A stretch of 64,000 nucleotides of DNA from the NCBI RefSeq assembly GCF_001040705.1, contig NZ_CVQP01000010.1, forward strand, positions 198,251-262,250, in the 5' to 3' direction. Under the pieces are notes generated by a model, which was given only the letters and a program-made list of their open reading frames with translations, had not been told where the DNA came from and made no database searches. Each line of letters starts with the position of its first letter. Position 1 is the stretch's first letter. This document shows positions 19,225 through 27,632 of this stretch, piece after piece. The stretch comes from Rhodococcus sp. RD6.2. Its GTDB lineage: Bacteria > Actinomycetota > Actinomycetes > Mycobacteriales > Mycobacteriaceae. The position numbers and the translations under genes were made by a program.

Positions 19225-20871
19225 ATGACATCGGACACGAACGCCGAACCGCGGGCCACTCGGCGGGACTGGATCGGGCTCGGGGTGCTGGCCGCAGGCC
19301 TGTCGATGATCGTCGTGGACGGCACGATCGTCGGAGTCGCGCTGCCGGTCATCATCGACGACCTCGACATGGACCTGACGGATGCGCAGTGGGTCAACAG
19401 CATCTACTCGGTGGTGTTCGCGGCGCTGCTGCTCACGGCCGGACGCCTCGGTGACCGGCTCGGCCGGCGCACCATGTTCATCTTCGGGGTGCTGGTGTTT
19501 CTGCTGGGCAGTGTGCTGGCCGCCCTCGCGGGCAGTGCCACCGCGCTGATCGCTGCACGTCTCGTGCAGGGCATCGGCGGTGCTTTCGTGTTGCCGACGA
19601 CGCTGTCGAGCGTCAACGCGACCTTCCGCGGCAAGGACCGCGTCGTGGCGTTTGCGGTGTGGGGCGCGGTGATCTCCGGGATGGCGGCAGTCGGTCCGCT
19701 GCTCGGCGGCTGGCTGACCACCTACTTCACCTGGCCGTGGATCTTCGTCGTGAACATTCCGATCGGTGTCGCGGTGCTGATCGGTGCGCTCCTCGCGGTC
19801 CGGAACACCAAGGCGACCATCACCGTCCCCGGCCTGGATGTCGACGGATTGTTGCTCAGCGCAATCGGATTCGGCGGCGTCATCTTCGCGCTCATCGAGG
19901 GGCAGAGCCTCGGCTGGTGGACGCCGATCGCCGAGTTCACCATCTTCGGGTTCACGTGGCCGGCGGACGCGCCGGTGTCGGTGGTGCCGGTCGCCGGTGC
20001 GATCGGCGTGGTCGCTCTGGTGCTGTTCGTGGTGTGGGAGCGGCACCGGGCCGTCGGCAGCCACCGGTCCGCGATTCTCGACCTCACCCTGTTCAAGGTG
20101 CCCACGTTCACGTTGGGGAACATCACCGCCCTGGCCGTCGCGATCGGCGAGTTCGGCCTGCTGCTCGTGCTGCCCCTGTTCCTCGTCAACGCCCTCGGCC
20201 TCACCACGATGGGCGCGGGCCTCGTCCTTGCCGCGATGGCGCTCGGCGCGTTCGGGTCCGGTGCCGCGGCCCGGCACCTCGCGGCCGCGCTCGGCGCGAC
20301 TCGGGTGGTGATCCTCGGGTTGGCGCTCGAGGTGGTCGGAGTCGCAGTGGTCGCGGTGTTCGTGTCGTCGACGGTGTCCCCGTGGCTGCTCGCCGTGCTG
20401 CTCGCGGTCTACGGTGCCGGACTCGGACTGGCGTCCGCGCAGCTGACGGGCACCGTCCTGGCGGACATCCCGACGGAGAAGTCCGGTGAGGGCTCGGCCA
20501 CCCAGAGCACGGTCCGCCAGCTCGGCTCGGCGCTCGGCTCGGCCATCCTCGGTGCGGTGCTGTCGGTGTCGCTGGCACACACCCTCGCCAACCAGCTCGA
20601 ACCGGTGCAGGGCGTGCCGCCGCAGGCGCAGGAACAGCTGGTCACGGCGACCCGTGATTCCGCGGGCGGCACCATCAGCGGCCTGCGGGAGCAGGGCGAC
20701 ACCGGCACCCTCGGTCCGGCGGGCCCCGAGGTGACCACCGCCCTGTCCGAGGGGTTCGGTGACGCCACCCGCATCTCGCTGTTCGCGGCGGCGGGCTTCC
20801 TCGCGCTCGGGCTCGTCAGTGCGACCGCCCTGCACCTGCGGGCACGGCGGGACGAGGACGTCGTCGTGTGA
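19225..20871 (+). CDS. DHA2-type MFS drug exporter (14 membrane helices)
   Basis: The protein has 548 aa. ATG 19225 follows GGAGGG at 19213-19218. The sequence has the DHA2 pattern: MIVVDGTIVGVALPVI in helix 1, motif A as GRLGDRLGRRTMF and motif C-like glycines in helix 5 (WGAVISGMAAVGPLLGGWL). About 14 hydrophobic segments and a C-terminal extracellular loop (VQGVPPQAQEQLV) are visible. It should export drugs or lipophilic compounds in exchange for protons. No TetR regulator is adjacent. It ends 8 bases before the convergent copD stop. Confidence 0.85.
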   Translation: MTSDTNAEPRATRRDWIGLGVLAAGLSMIVVDGTIVGVALPVIIDDLDMDLTDAQWVNSIYSVVFAALLLTAGRLGDRLGRRTMFIFGVLVFLLGSVLAALAGSATALIAARLVQGIGGAFVLPTTLSSVNATFRGKDRVVAFAVWGAVISGMAAVGPLLGGWLTTYFTWPWIFVVNIPIGVAVLIGALLAVRNTKATITVPGLDVDGLLLSAIGFGGVIFALIEGQSLGWWTPIAEFTIFGFTWPADAPVSVVPVAGAIGVVALVLFVVWERHRAVGSHRSAILDLTLFKVPTFTLGNITALAVAIGEFGLLLVLPLFLVNALGLTTMGAGLVLAAMALGAFGSGAAARHLAAALGATRVVILGLALEVVGVAVVAVFVSSTVSPWLLAVLLAVYGAGLGLASAQLTGTVLADIPTEKSGEGSATQSTVRQLGSALGSAILGAVLSVSLAHTLANQLEPVQGVPPQAQEQLVTATRDSAGGTISGLREQGDTGTLGPAGPEVTTALSEGFGDATRISLFAAAGFLALGLVSATALHLRARRDEDVVV

Positions 20872-20878
20872 GCGGCGT

Positions 20879-21856
20879 TCAGCCCGTCGTCGCGAGCGCG
20901 GCGGCGAGGCCGAACACCACGGCGAGTGCGGCGACCTCGATGCTCGCGTTGCGGAGCGAGACGTCCTCAGGGGTGCGGTGCGCGGCGGCGGCGGGCACCC
21001 AGCGGGTTCGCCACCACCATCCGAGCGCGACGAGGGCAAGCAGCCCAATCGTTTTCGCCAGGATGATGCGCCCGTAGCCGGTACTCACGAGTGCGTCGAC
21101 GTCGCCGAGCTTGACCGCGGCGTCCACCACACCAGTGACGGTCACCGCGACGACACATTTCCATGCCAGGTCCGAGTAGCGGGGGAGGATCGCCGCCCAG
21201 GCGCCCCGTCCGCGCAGCAGCAGGGACATCGCGAGCAGTGGCCCGATCCATGCCGCCGCCGCGAGTACGTGGACGGCGACGAGCGCCGGGCCGAGGGTCT
21301 GCGCGGACATGTGTCCGGTGACGGGTCGCGCCAGCAGTGCGAGCGCGGCCACCGCGGCGAACGGCGTCAGCGGCCACTGGGCTTCACGCCGGAACGCGAT
21401 CGCTGCCGCCACCGCGAGCCCGACCGTGGCGACGACGGCTGCGGCGCCGAGCTGCCCGACGTTGATCTCCGACACGAAGTGCCTGAACGCGTCCGGGGTG
21501 AGGCGGCCTGCAGCGACTTCGGCGGTCTCGGCGGCGGCGGCGACGAGCAGCACGGCCTCGGCCACCGCCCACGCCCCGGCGGTGATCGCCAGTGGCCGCC
21601 ACAACCGGGCCGCCGGGACCGTGGGCCTGCGGTCGTCGCGTTGGAGCAGGGCGAGGACGCACATGCCGAGGAACGTCGACCCCAGCAGGTCGGACAGCAC
21701 GCGGATCGCCGCGGCCGGGTCCGGCCCGGCGGGGTGCGCCAGCGCCCATGCCAGCGCGACCCCGAGCAGCCCGGCCAGGCACGCGAGCGCGCTCGTGCGC
21801 GAGTTCGGGAGCCGGGGCTGCCGAACTCGCGCACGGGAGGCGCCGCCGCCTGTCAC
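20879..21856 (-). CDS. copD: CopD-family copper resistance membrane protein
   Basis: The protein has 325 aa. The GTG start (21856) overlaps the copC stop (GTGA), implying tight coupling. The sequence has about eight hydrophobic helices and the CopD domain (VGQLGAAAVVATVGLAVAAA, VHVLAAAAWIGPLLAMSLLLRGRG, KCVVAVTVTGVVDAAVKLGD). CopD works with CopC in copper uptake or tolerance. A perfect 15-base inverted repeat (21794-21835) lies inside the first 21 codons and encodes RARVRQPRLPNSRT, an atypical polar stretch before the first helix. Confidence 0.85.
   Translation of the reverse strand: MTGGGASRARVRQPRLPNSRTSALACLAGLLGVALAWALAHPAGPDPAAAIRVLSDLLGSTFLGMCVLALLQRDDRRPTVPAARLWRPLAITAGAWAVAEAVLLVAAAAETAEVAAGRLTPDAFRHFVSEINVGQLGAAAVVATVGLAVAAAIAFRREAQWPLTPFAAVAALALLARPVTGHMSAQTLGPALVAVHVLAAAAWIGPLLAMSLLLRGRGAWAAILPRYSDLAWKCVVAVTVTGVVDAAVKLGDVDALVSTGYGRIILAKTIGLLALVALGWWWRTRWVPAAAAHRTPEDVSLRNASIEVAALAVVFGLAAALATTG
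21794..21835. repeat. Palindromic repeat element within the 5' end of copD
   Basis: Fifteen-base arms (CGTGCGCGAGTTCGG and its complement) flank a 12-base loop. The core GCGAGTTCGG...AGCC...CCGAACTCGC recurs after the DUF5926 gene at 49168-49203, which suggests a dispersed palindromic element rather than a unique structure. Confidence 0.6.
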
Positions 21857-22365
21857 CGCTTGCGGAGCGCGAACGCCAACCCGCCGCCGAACAGGACGAC
21901 AGCGGCCACGATGAACGGCCACATCGGGACACCGCCGGACTCGTTACCCGACTCGGACGACGGGTTCACCGCCGTGCCAGGCGTGCCGTTGCCCGCTTCG
22001 GTGAGGGTGAAGGTGCTGGTCCCGGTCACGGGGTGGCCGTCGGCAGAGGTGACGCGGTACGCGATGGTGTACTCGCCGACCGGTCCGAGTTCGCCGACCG
22101 CGACGCTCGCGTTCGGACCGGAGATCGTGGGCTCACCCTTCGACCACAGGTTCCCGTCCGGACCGACGACGGTCAGCGACGCGAAACTCTCCTGCAGCGG
22201 CTCGTTGAACGTGACGGTGACCCGCTCGGGTCCGCTGGCGATCGACGTACCCGTCTCGGGGTCGACCGCGACGACGGCGGAGTGTGCGCCCGCGACCCCG
22301 ACACCGAGCATCGCGGCCAGCGCCGTCAGGAGCGTGACGGCGAGGATCCGCATCCGCGCGGTCAC
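21853..22365 (-). CDS. copC: CopC-family periplasmic copper-binding protein
   Basis: The protein has 170 aa if started at the GTG (22365) that overlaps the ycnI stop, or 166 aa from ATG 22353. A signal peptide ends at GVAGA, leaving a mature N-terminal His (HSAVVAVDPETG), the copper ligand of CopC proteins. The beta-sandwich contains VTVTFNEPL and YRVTSADGHPVTGTSTF (second His). Unlike soluble CopC, the C-terminus carries a membrane helix (PMWPFIVAAVVLFGGGLAF, then RKR), so it is anchored with the domain outside, as in many Gram-positives. Confidence 0.9.
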   Translation of the reverse strand: MTARMRILAVTLLTALAAMLGVGVAGAHSAVVAVDPETGTSIASGPERVTVTFNEPLQESFASLTVVGPDGNLWSKGEPTISGPNASVAVGELGPVGEYTIAYRVTSADGHPVTGTSTFTLTEAGNGTPGTAVNPSSESGNESGGVPMWPFIVAAVVLFGGGLAFALRKR

Positions 22366-23021
22366 GAGCGGCGTCCTCGGACGGTGGCGCCGATGCCGAG
22401 CGCGGCACCGAGTGCGCCGAGGGCCAGGCCGATGCCGCCCAGCCAGCGGGCGGTGGTGTCGGTCGCGTCGACCTCGGTGGCCTCGGATTCGGTGGTCGAG
22501 GTGGCGCCGTGCGCGTGACCCTCGTCGGCGGCGGCCGTGAGCGTCAGGGTCGGGGCGGGGTGCTCCGGCTCGGCGCCGTTCTCGGAGGCCTGATCCCAGG
22601 CGACGACCTTGCCGTCGCTGTAGGTCTGCACCGTCGCGAACGACACGGACTCCTCGGCGGGCAGGGGGCCCGCGGAGAGCAGGAACTGCTGGAACTGGCC
22701 CGGGCCGACGGAGACGCCGGGGTCGGCGGTCCACGTCACGGAGGTGGCCGCACCGCTCGCGGGATCCTTGACGACCTGTGCCGTCCAGCCGGGAAGCGGT
22801 TCGGTGCGAGCCGATTTCAGGTTCGGCAACGCGACCTCGACCTTGGTGGTGCCCGCGGTGTCCGACTCGGTGGGCACCCGGAAGGTCAGCACGGTGTAGC
22901 CACCCTGGGCTGCGCCGGGCGCGTTGACGGAGACGTGCGCGGACGCGACTCCGGTGCCGCAGACCAGGAGCGCCGCGGTGGCACCGACCACGAGGGTCGT
23001 GCGGGAGGAACGGATCTTCAT
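22362..23021 (-). CDS. YcnI-family copper-binding protein (DUF1775)
   Basis: The protein has 219 aa from ATG 23021. A signal peptide is followed by AHVSVNAPGAAQGGYTVLTFRVPTE, the DUF1775 start in which the new N-terminal His binds Cu(II). The domain runs to about residue 160, then an Ala/Thr/Glu-rich linker and a C-terminal membrane helix (GGIGLALGALGAALGIG). YcnI is proposed to act as a copper metallochaperone and is usually found beside CopC/CopD, as here. Its stop overlaps the copC GTG start. Confidence 0.9.
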   Translation of the reverse strand: MKIRSSRTTLVVGATAALLVCGTGVASAHVSVNAPGAAQGGYTVLTFRVPTESDTAGTTKVEVALPNLKSARTEPLPGWTAQVVKDPASGAATSVTWTADPGVSVGPGQFQQFLLSAGPLPAEESVSFATVQTYSDGKVVAWDQASENGAEPEHPAPTLTLTAAADEGHAHGATSTTESEATEVDATDTTARWLGGIGLALGALGAALGIGATVRGRRS

Positions 23022-23055
23022 TTGTCGTCTTTCTCGAAAAGTGTTGGGGGACGGG

Positions 23056-23652
23056 CTAGGCGAAGGCCCGGGCCGGGGGTCCCCGTCTCGAGACGACATG
23101 GTCGAGGAGGAGGTGACGCAGCGAATCGGGTGAAGCTGGTGTCGGCTGTCCGGGTCGGATTCGGGGTACGGCGGCAGCGTGGCGTAGCACCACCCGCAGG
23201 ACGCGGGTGATCGACCCGTGCAGCTTCTCGGCGGCGAGGATCAGCGCCGCGCACAACGCGGTCGCGGCGGCGTGCGCGGCCAGCATCACGGCGGCGGACG
23301 CGCCCCCCTGGGCATGCTGGTGCGCGACCGCACTCGACAGGGCGAGGTGGCCGAGCAGTTGGCCGCTCCCGAGGGCCGCGACGAGGGAAGCTCGCGTGCC
23401 CCCGGCAGTGGCTGCGAGGGCGCCCGCGCCGATGCTGCACAGCACCAGCAGCGTCAGCGCCGCCGCCGTCGGAAGTCCGCCGCCCGCCAGCCCGTGTCCC
23501 GCGACGGCGAGAGCAGCCGTCAACGCGCCGACGGCGCCGCCCCGCAGACGGGCGGCCCCTCCGCCGTGCAGACGGGCGGCCCCGCCGCCGTGCAGACGTG
23601 CGGCCCCGCCGTCGTGCAGGGTGGCGGCGCCGGACGGGCGGTGCGGGGTCAC
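23056..23652 (-). CDS. Membrane protein of the copper operon with repeated N-terminus
   Basis: The protein has 198 aa from GTG 23652. The N-terminus repeats an 8-residue unit (ARLHGGGA type) about four times, encoded by a 24-base tandem repeat. It is followed by about four hydrophobic helices (LTLLVLCSIGAGALAAT, LVAALGSGQLLGHLALSS, AAHAAATALCAALILAAEKL). The His residues (HQHAQGG, LLGHL) could bind metal. Similar small membrane proteins sit upstream of ycnI in other actinobacteria. The precise role is unknown. The start is uncertain because of the repeats. Confidence 0.65.
   Translation of the reverse strand: MTPHRPSGAATLHDGGAARLHGGGAARLHGGGAARLRGGAVGALTAALAVAGHGLAGGGLPTAAALTLLVLCSIGAGALAATAGGTRASLVAALGSGQLLGHLALSSAVAHQHAQGGASAAVMLAAHAAATALCAALILAAEKLHGSITRVLRVVLRHAAAVPRIRPGQPTPASPDSLRHLLLDHVVSRRGPPARAFA
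23534..23632 (-). repeat. 24-base tandem repeat, about four units
   Basis: The unit is GGCGGCCCC(T/G)CCGCCGTGCAGACG on the + strand, with minor changes in the last copy. It codes for the repeated Gly/His/Arg octapeptide at the N-terminus of the membrane protein. Confidence 0.65.
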
Positions 23653-23668
23653 GGGAACGACGGTGCGA

Positions 23669-24286
23669 TCAGTGCACGCCGAGCTTCGCGAGCAGATCGG
23701 CCTCGACGCCGTCGAGTTCGGTCGCGATCGCGAGGTGCGCGGACTTGCGTCGCTGCGTCGGCATCAGCTCGGCGGCGTGGACGGCGGTGTCGAGCTCGGC
23801 GAGCCTGCCCCGGACCGCCGCGGTGAACTTCGCGGTGTCGGCGTCGGGTTGCCGCTTGGCGATCTCGTCGGCGGTCCGCTCCGCGCCCGCGATCCGCGCA
23901 CTGAGACGTGCGCCGTGCCCGGTGTAGGCGCCGAGTTCCTCGGGGGCGACCCCGAGCCGGTGTGCGCGCTGCTGGTCGAGCTGGGTGCGGGCGAGCACCG
24001 TGCCGCGGTAGACGAGCGGTAACAGCACCGGCGTCAGCAGCCGAGCGATTCCGAGGTACCGCTTGACCTGGGATGCGGTGATGCCGGTCTTGGAGGCCGC
24101 CTTCTCCTGGGCCTTCAGGGTCGCGAGCTGGGCCTTCTCGACCTTCTTCGCGGACTTCGTCTCCGACCGCAGCTTCTTGCGGTCGTTGCGGGCACCGTGC
24201 TTGGCCTCGAGTTTCGCCTTGTGCTTGAGGGCCTTCGCCTCAGCGCGCCGGGTCGCGCGCGTCTTGCGTTTCCTGAACAAACCCAT
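23669..24286 (-). CDS. DUF6474-type highly basic protein
   Basis: The protein has 205 aa from ATG 24286. The first 70 residues are extremely rich in Lys/Arg (MGLFRKRKTRATRRAEAKAL), probably a long charged helix. A hydrophobic stretch follows (LGIARLLTPVLLPLVYRG), then an alpha-helical C-terminus (TQLDQQRAHRLGV, RLAELDTAVHAAEL). The family is restricted to mycolic-acid actinobacteria and has no assigned function. It precedes the copper operon on the same strand with a 16-base gap, but whether it belongs to that operon is unproven. Confidence 0.7.
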   Translation of the reverse strand: MGLFRKRKTRATRRAEAKALKHKAKLEAKHGARNDRKKLRSETKSAKKVEKAQLATLKAQEKAASKTGITASQVKRYLGIARLLTPVLLPLVYRGTVLARTQLDQQRAHRLGVAPEELGAYTGHGARLSARIAGAERTADEIAKRQPDADTAKFTAAVRGRLAELDTAVHAAELMPTQRRKSAHLAIATELDGVEADLLAKLGVH

Positions 24287-24424
24287 GCGGGTGGCCCCTC
24301 CATCTGGTGCTCGAGCGCCGGAACTCTGCCGGGTACAGGGTATCCGTGTGGCGGCGGCGTTCGGCCGCTCGGGGCGAGCCGCATGCACGGGTTGTCGGAC
24401 CCGCGGACCATAATCTCTTTCATC

Positions 24425-26059
24425 GTGAATTCTTCGCAAGGCCCACGGGAGCCGGTTCTGCCCGCCGCCACCCCGAACGGGCGGCGGTCGGTACTCGTCG
24501 ACCCGAGGGCACTGACGGGCTGCCGGCATCGCGTCCACCTCGACACGATGTACCCGCAGGCCGTCGCGAACGTCCCCGAGGACGTCGGCGTCCAGCAGCG
24601 GCGCGAGGCTGCCCGTGCGTTCCGCGAATCGATGCGCGAGCGACTGATGGACGGTGCGGGCTCCGCACTGTCCTGGATCATCATCGACCCCACCACTCGG
24701 GCGTCGCAGCGGGCCACCGCCACCCTGCAGGCGTGCGCGGACGGAGTCGACCGCATCTGGGGTGCGGTGCTGCCCGACGAGCACGACACCGGCCGCCGAG
24801 GCCGTTCGGAACTGTTGATCCGCGACCGTGAACGCGGCGGCTACATCCCGGTCATCGTCGTCAATCACAAGGTCACCGACCCGGGCTCCGGAGCGGTCAC
24901 CTCCGGCCTCGACACGTGGGCGCCCGCGGTCGACGAGACACGCAAGGTTCGAGCCCAGCTCCGCGACCAGTTCCGGCTCGCGCAGATCCATCGCATGCTC
25001 GAGCGACACGGTCACGCCAGTCCGTCGAACCAGGGCGGTGCGATCGGCTACGGCGGCGAGTGCATCCTCGTGCACGACCTCGGCGCGGTGATGGAGCAAT
25101 ACGATGCGCGGTTCGCTGACCGGGTGGCGGTGGCACGGGGCGAGGTCGCGACAGTGCCGTCGCAGGTGGGGGAGTGCCGGTCCTGCCCGTGGTGGCCGGA
25201 CTGCAAGGCGGCACTGACGGAGGCCAGGGACGTCAGCCTCGTCGCGACGGGGTCTCGGGCCGAGGTGCTTCGGGGTGCGGGGGTGCACACCATCGACGCG
25301 CTCGCCGGGTGGGAGGGGCCGGCCCCGGAGGACTGGCAGGGCAACGGTTTCGCCGACACGGTGATCGTGGCGCGCGCGTGGCTGACGGGTGTGCCCCTGG
25401 TGCGCCGCACCGAGGAGGTGACGGTCACCCGCGCCGACGTCGAGGTGGACGTCGACATGGAGAGCTACCAGGAGCACGGCGCGTACCTGTGGGGCACGCT
25501 CCTGACCGAATCGGGCGTGACGCAGCCGTATCGGCCGTTCGTGACGTGGGATCCGCTGCCCACCGTCGACGAGGCCCGCTCGTTCGCCGAGTTCTGGGGC
25601 TGGCTGACGGCCACCCTCGAGAGCACGCTCGCTCAGGGGAAAACCTTTGCGGCCTACTGCTATTCGCGTGCGGCAGAGGACAAGTGGCTGCTGGATTCGG
25701 CGACCCGATTCGCGGGCCTGCCCGGCATTCCGACGGTGTCGCAGGTGCGCACGTTCATCGACGGCCCGCACTGGGTGGACGTCTATCAGGCGGTCAGTGA
25801 CCAGTTCATCTGCCCGAACGGTAAGGGGCTCAAGAAGATCGCTCCGGTCGCCGGGTTCGCGTGGCGGGACGCCGAGGCGAGCGGCGAGGCGTCGATGAGC
25901 TGGTACCGCGAGGCCGTCGGCTACGACGGGGAGCCGGACCTCTCTCAGCGTGAACGCCTGTTCGTCTACAACGAGGACGACGTGCGCGCGACGAAGGTGT
26001 TGCGGGAGTGGATGACCGACCGTGCGGAGGCCGAGATTCCGCACATGTCGGAGCTGTAG
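24425..26059 (+). CDS. TM0106-family RecB-like nuclease
   Basis: The protein has 544 aa from GTG 24425. It resembles TM0106 proteins, which combine a Cas4/RecB-like nuclease half with an RNase H-like C-terminal half. Four Cys suggest a Cas4-type Fe-S cluster: Cys in LTGCRHRVHLD near the N-terminus and the trio in GECRSCPWWPDCKA. Nuclease acidic and Lys residues lie around VIVVNHKVTD. In the C-terminal half, WDPLPTVDEARSFAEFWGWL and VYNEDDVRATKVLREWM carry the Asp residues of the RNase H-like fold. A role in DNA repair is likely; no CRISPR genes are nearby. Confidence 0.8.
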   Translation: MNSSQGPREPVLPAATPNGRRSVLVDPRALTGCRHRVHLDTMYPQAVANVPEDVGVQQRREAARAFRESMRERLMDGAGSALSWIIIDPTTRASQRATATLQACADGVDRIWGAVLPDEHDTGRRGRSELLIRDRERGGYIPVIVVNHKVTDPGSGAVTSGLDTWAPAVDETRKVRAQLRDQFRLAQIHRMLERHGHASPSNQGGAIGYGGECILVHDLGAVMEQYDARFADRVAVARGEVATVPSQVGECRSCPWWPDCKAALTEARDVSLVATGSRAEVLRGAGVHTIDALAGWEGPAPEDWQGNGFADTVIVARAWLTGVPLVRRTEEVTVTRADVEVDVDMESYQEHGAYLWGTLLTESGVTQPYRPFVTWDPLPTVDEARSFAEFWGWLTATLESTLAQGKTFAAYCYSRAAEDKWLLDSATRFAGLPGIPTVSQVRTFIDGPHWVDVYQAVSDQFICPNGKGLKKIAPVAGFAWRDAEASGEASMSWYREAVGYDGEPDLSQRERLFVYNEDDVRATKVLREWMTDRAEAEIPHMSEL

Positions 26060-26135
26060 CGGCTGTTCGTCGGAGCGAACGACGAAGGGCCCCAGGGTTC
26101 GACCCGAGGCCCTCGTCGACGAGTGCGGAAGCGGA

Positions 26136-26903
26136 CTACCGCGGGGTCATGCGCAGCGCGCCGTCCATGCGGATGGTCTCGCCGTTGAGGTAGTCGTGCT
26201 CGACGATCATCTGCGCGAGCTGCGCGTACTCGGCGGGCTGGCCGAGGCGCGACGGGAAGGGGACCCCGGCTTCGAGGCCCTTGCGGTACTCGTCGGTGAC
26301 GCCGGCGAGCATCGGGGTGTCGATGATGCCGGGGGCAATGGTGTTGACGCGGATGCCGTACTGCGCGAGGTCGCGAGCGGCGGGGACCGTCATGCCGTGC
26401 ACGCCGCCCTTCGACGCCGAGTACGCGATCTGCCCGACCTGACCCTCGAACGCGGCGACCGAGGCGGTGTTGATGACGACGCCGCGCTGGCCGGAGTCGT
26501 CCACGGCCTCGGTCTTGGCGATGGCGTCCGCCGCCAGACGCATCACGTTGAACGTGCCGAGCAGGTTGACGGTGATGACGGTGCGGAACAGTTCGAGGTC
26601 GTGCGGGCCGTTCTTCGACAGGATTCGGCCCGCCCAGCCGACGCCGGCGCAGTTGACGACGGTGCGCAGCGGCAGACCCGACGCGACGATCTGATCGACG
26701 GCGGCCTGCACCTCGTCGCCGCTGGTGACGTCGGTGGGGATGAGGGTGACGCCGGCCGGGACGCTGTCGCCCGCGCGCTCGATGGACTGCGCGAGGTCCA
26801 GTCCGAAGACGGTGGCGCCCGCGTCGGCGAAGCGCTTCGCGGTGGCGGCGCCGAGGCCGGAGGCTGCTCCCGTGACCAGTGCTGCGGTTCCCTGGATGTC
26901 CAC
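26136..26903 (-). CDS. SDR of the 3-hydroxyacyl-CoA dehydrogenase type II class
   Basis: The protein has 255 aa. GTG 26903 follows a GGGAG. It resembles 3-hydroxy-2-methylbutyryl-CoA / type II hydroxyacyl-CoA dehydrogenases (HSD10 group): TGAASGLGAATAKRF, an Asp after beta-2 (LDLAQS) pointing to NAD, INTASVAAFEGQVGQIAYSASK with catalytic Ser, Tyr and Lys, and APGIIDTPML. It would act in isoleucine or short/branched fatty acyl-CoA oxidation. Upstream, TCGTTCAACCAAG suggests a promoter-proximal operator, but no regulator is adjacent. Confidence 0.85.
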   Translation of the reverse strand: MDIQGTAALVTGAASGLGAATAKRFADAGATVFGLDLAQSIERAGDSVPAGVTLIPTDVTSGDEVQAAVDQIVASGLPLRTVVNCAGVGWAGRILSKNGPHDLELFRTVITVNLLGTFNVMRLAADAIAKTEAVDDSGQRGVVINTASVAAFEGQVGQIAYSASKGGVHGMTVPAARDLAQYGIRVNTIAPGIIDTPMLAGVTDEYRKGLEAGVPFPSRLGQPAEYAQLAQMIVEHDYLNGETIRMDGALRMTPR

Positions 26904-27050
26904 TGTTTCGCTCCCTTGCGCCAGATGCTTGGTCGTCCTAGTACTTGGTTGAACGATAGCGCAGGACATGTCAGCCGGGTTGAGGGCGGATCACCGGCCG
27001 GGACGAATCGGGTGCCCGATCCGGTCCGGTGAAGGTATTGCGTACAACGC

Positions 27051-27118
27051 TTGACCTGCGGTTATGTGTTCTTTGGTTTTTTTTTGGGGGGGGGGGGTGG
27101 GGTTCCTGTCCCTATGCT
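27051..27118 (+). promoter_or_regulatory. Diverged copy of the tandem-array upstream module
   Basis: AACGCTTGACCTGCGG (27046-27061) matches the conserved AACGCTTTGACCTG of the modules at 35.0, 36.2, 37.1 and 38.6 kb with one base missing. TATGCT (27113-27118) aligns with their TATAGT/TACGGT element. Between them, runs of 9 T (27077-27085) and 12 G (27086-27097) replace the short T-run of the other copies. Confidence 0.55.
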
Positions 27119-27140
27119 GGCGCTCGGCCGGGGGGGGGGG
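27077..27140 (+). repeat. Homopolymer tracts T9-G12 and G11 in a gene leader
   Basis: T9 (27077-27085) is immediately followed by G12 (27086-27097), and a further G11 lies at 27130-27140. Such tracts are prone to slipped-strand length change. They could alter promoter spacing, or they may simply be error-prone to sequence. Confidence 0.75.
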
Positions 27141-27193
27141 CGTTCGAGCGGTGTGGCCGCCCTGTCATCACTTGTCGAACGAAGGAGTTCTGT

Positions 27194-27550
27194 ATTTCTC
27201 GAAGCTGGGTGCGTCGCGGCGCGTCTGTTCTGGTTGGTGCGGCTCTGCTCGGTGGGGGTCTTGCCTTCGGTGGGGGGACGGCGTTGGCGCAGGTGGGGCC
27301 CGATCCGATTGTGGTGCCGTTGTCGGGGTGGAGCGGCTCCCTTGCAGAGCAGGGTGCGGGCAGCGTGGTCGGGGCTGGGTTGGCGGGCGGCTCGATCGAA
27401 CCCGCTGACGTTTACCCCTACGGCTGGTCCTGCCGTCTGAATGCCTGTCCGGGGCTGGGTAACGCGAACAGTGTGGAGGTTCTGCTCAACCTCATTCAGG
27501 GCACCGATCCGAGTCGTGCCTGGGAGTTGTTCAACGACACCCCGGATTAA
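27194..27550 (+). CDS. Small secreted protein, possibly frameshifted, unusual start
   Basis: A GAAGGAG ribosome site (27181-27187) is followed after 6 bases by ATT (27194). The only nearby in-frame conventional start is GTG 27209, too far from that site. The frame encodes a signal peptide (ISRSWVRRGASVLVGAALLGGG ending GGGTALAQ) very like those of the tandem paralogues, and a short mature part with two Cys (WSCRLNACPGLG). It stops at 27550. Deleting one base in the CCCC near 27540 would continue the frame to 27632 with a plausible ending (INILDWEDFWQF...VTLLSPFS). It is therefore either a decayed gene or contains a sequence error. Confidence 0.5.
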   Translation: MSRSWVRRGASVLVGAALLGGGLAFGGGTALAQVGPDPIVVPLSGWSGSLAEQGAGSVVGAGLAGGSIEPADVYPYGWSCRLNACPGLGNANSVEVLLNLIQGTDPSRAWELFNDTPD

Positions 27551-27632
27551 CATCCTCGATTGGGAAGATTTCTGGCAGTTCCAGGCTGGTCCTACCGAGC
27601 TCATTGTTACCCTGCTGTCGCCGTTCTCCTGA

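Noticed and set aside
18085-21048. Minus-strand open frame of nearly 1000 codons
   Set aside because: Spans the SDR in a wrong frame and runs antisense to the MFS gene; composition is typical of shadow frames.
23534-23632. CRISPR-like repeat array
   Set aside because: Units are directly adjacent without spacers and keep a reading frame.
27077-27097. T-run as part of a Rho-independent terminator
   Set aside because: No stem precedes the T tract and the G tract follows it; it lies in a promoter-leader context.
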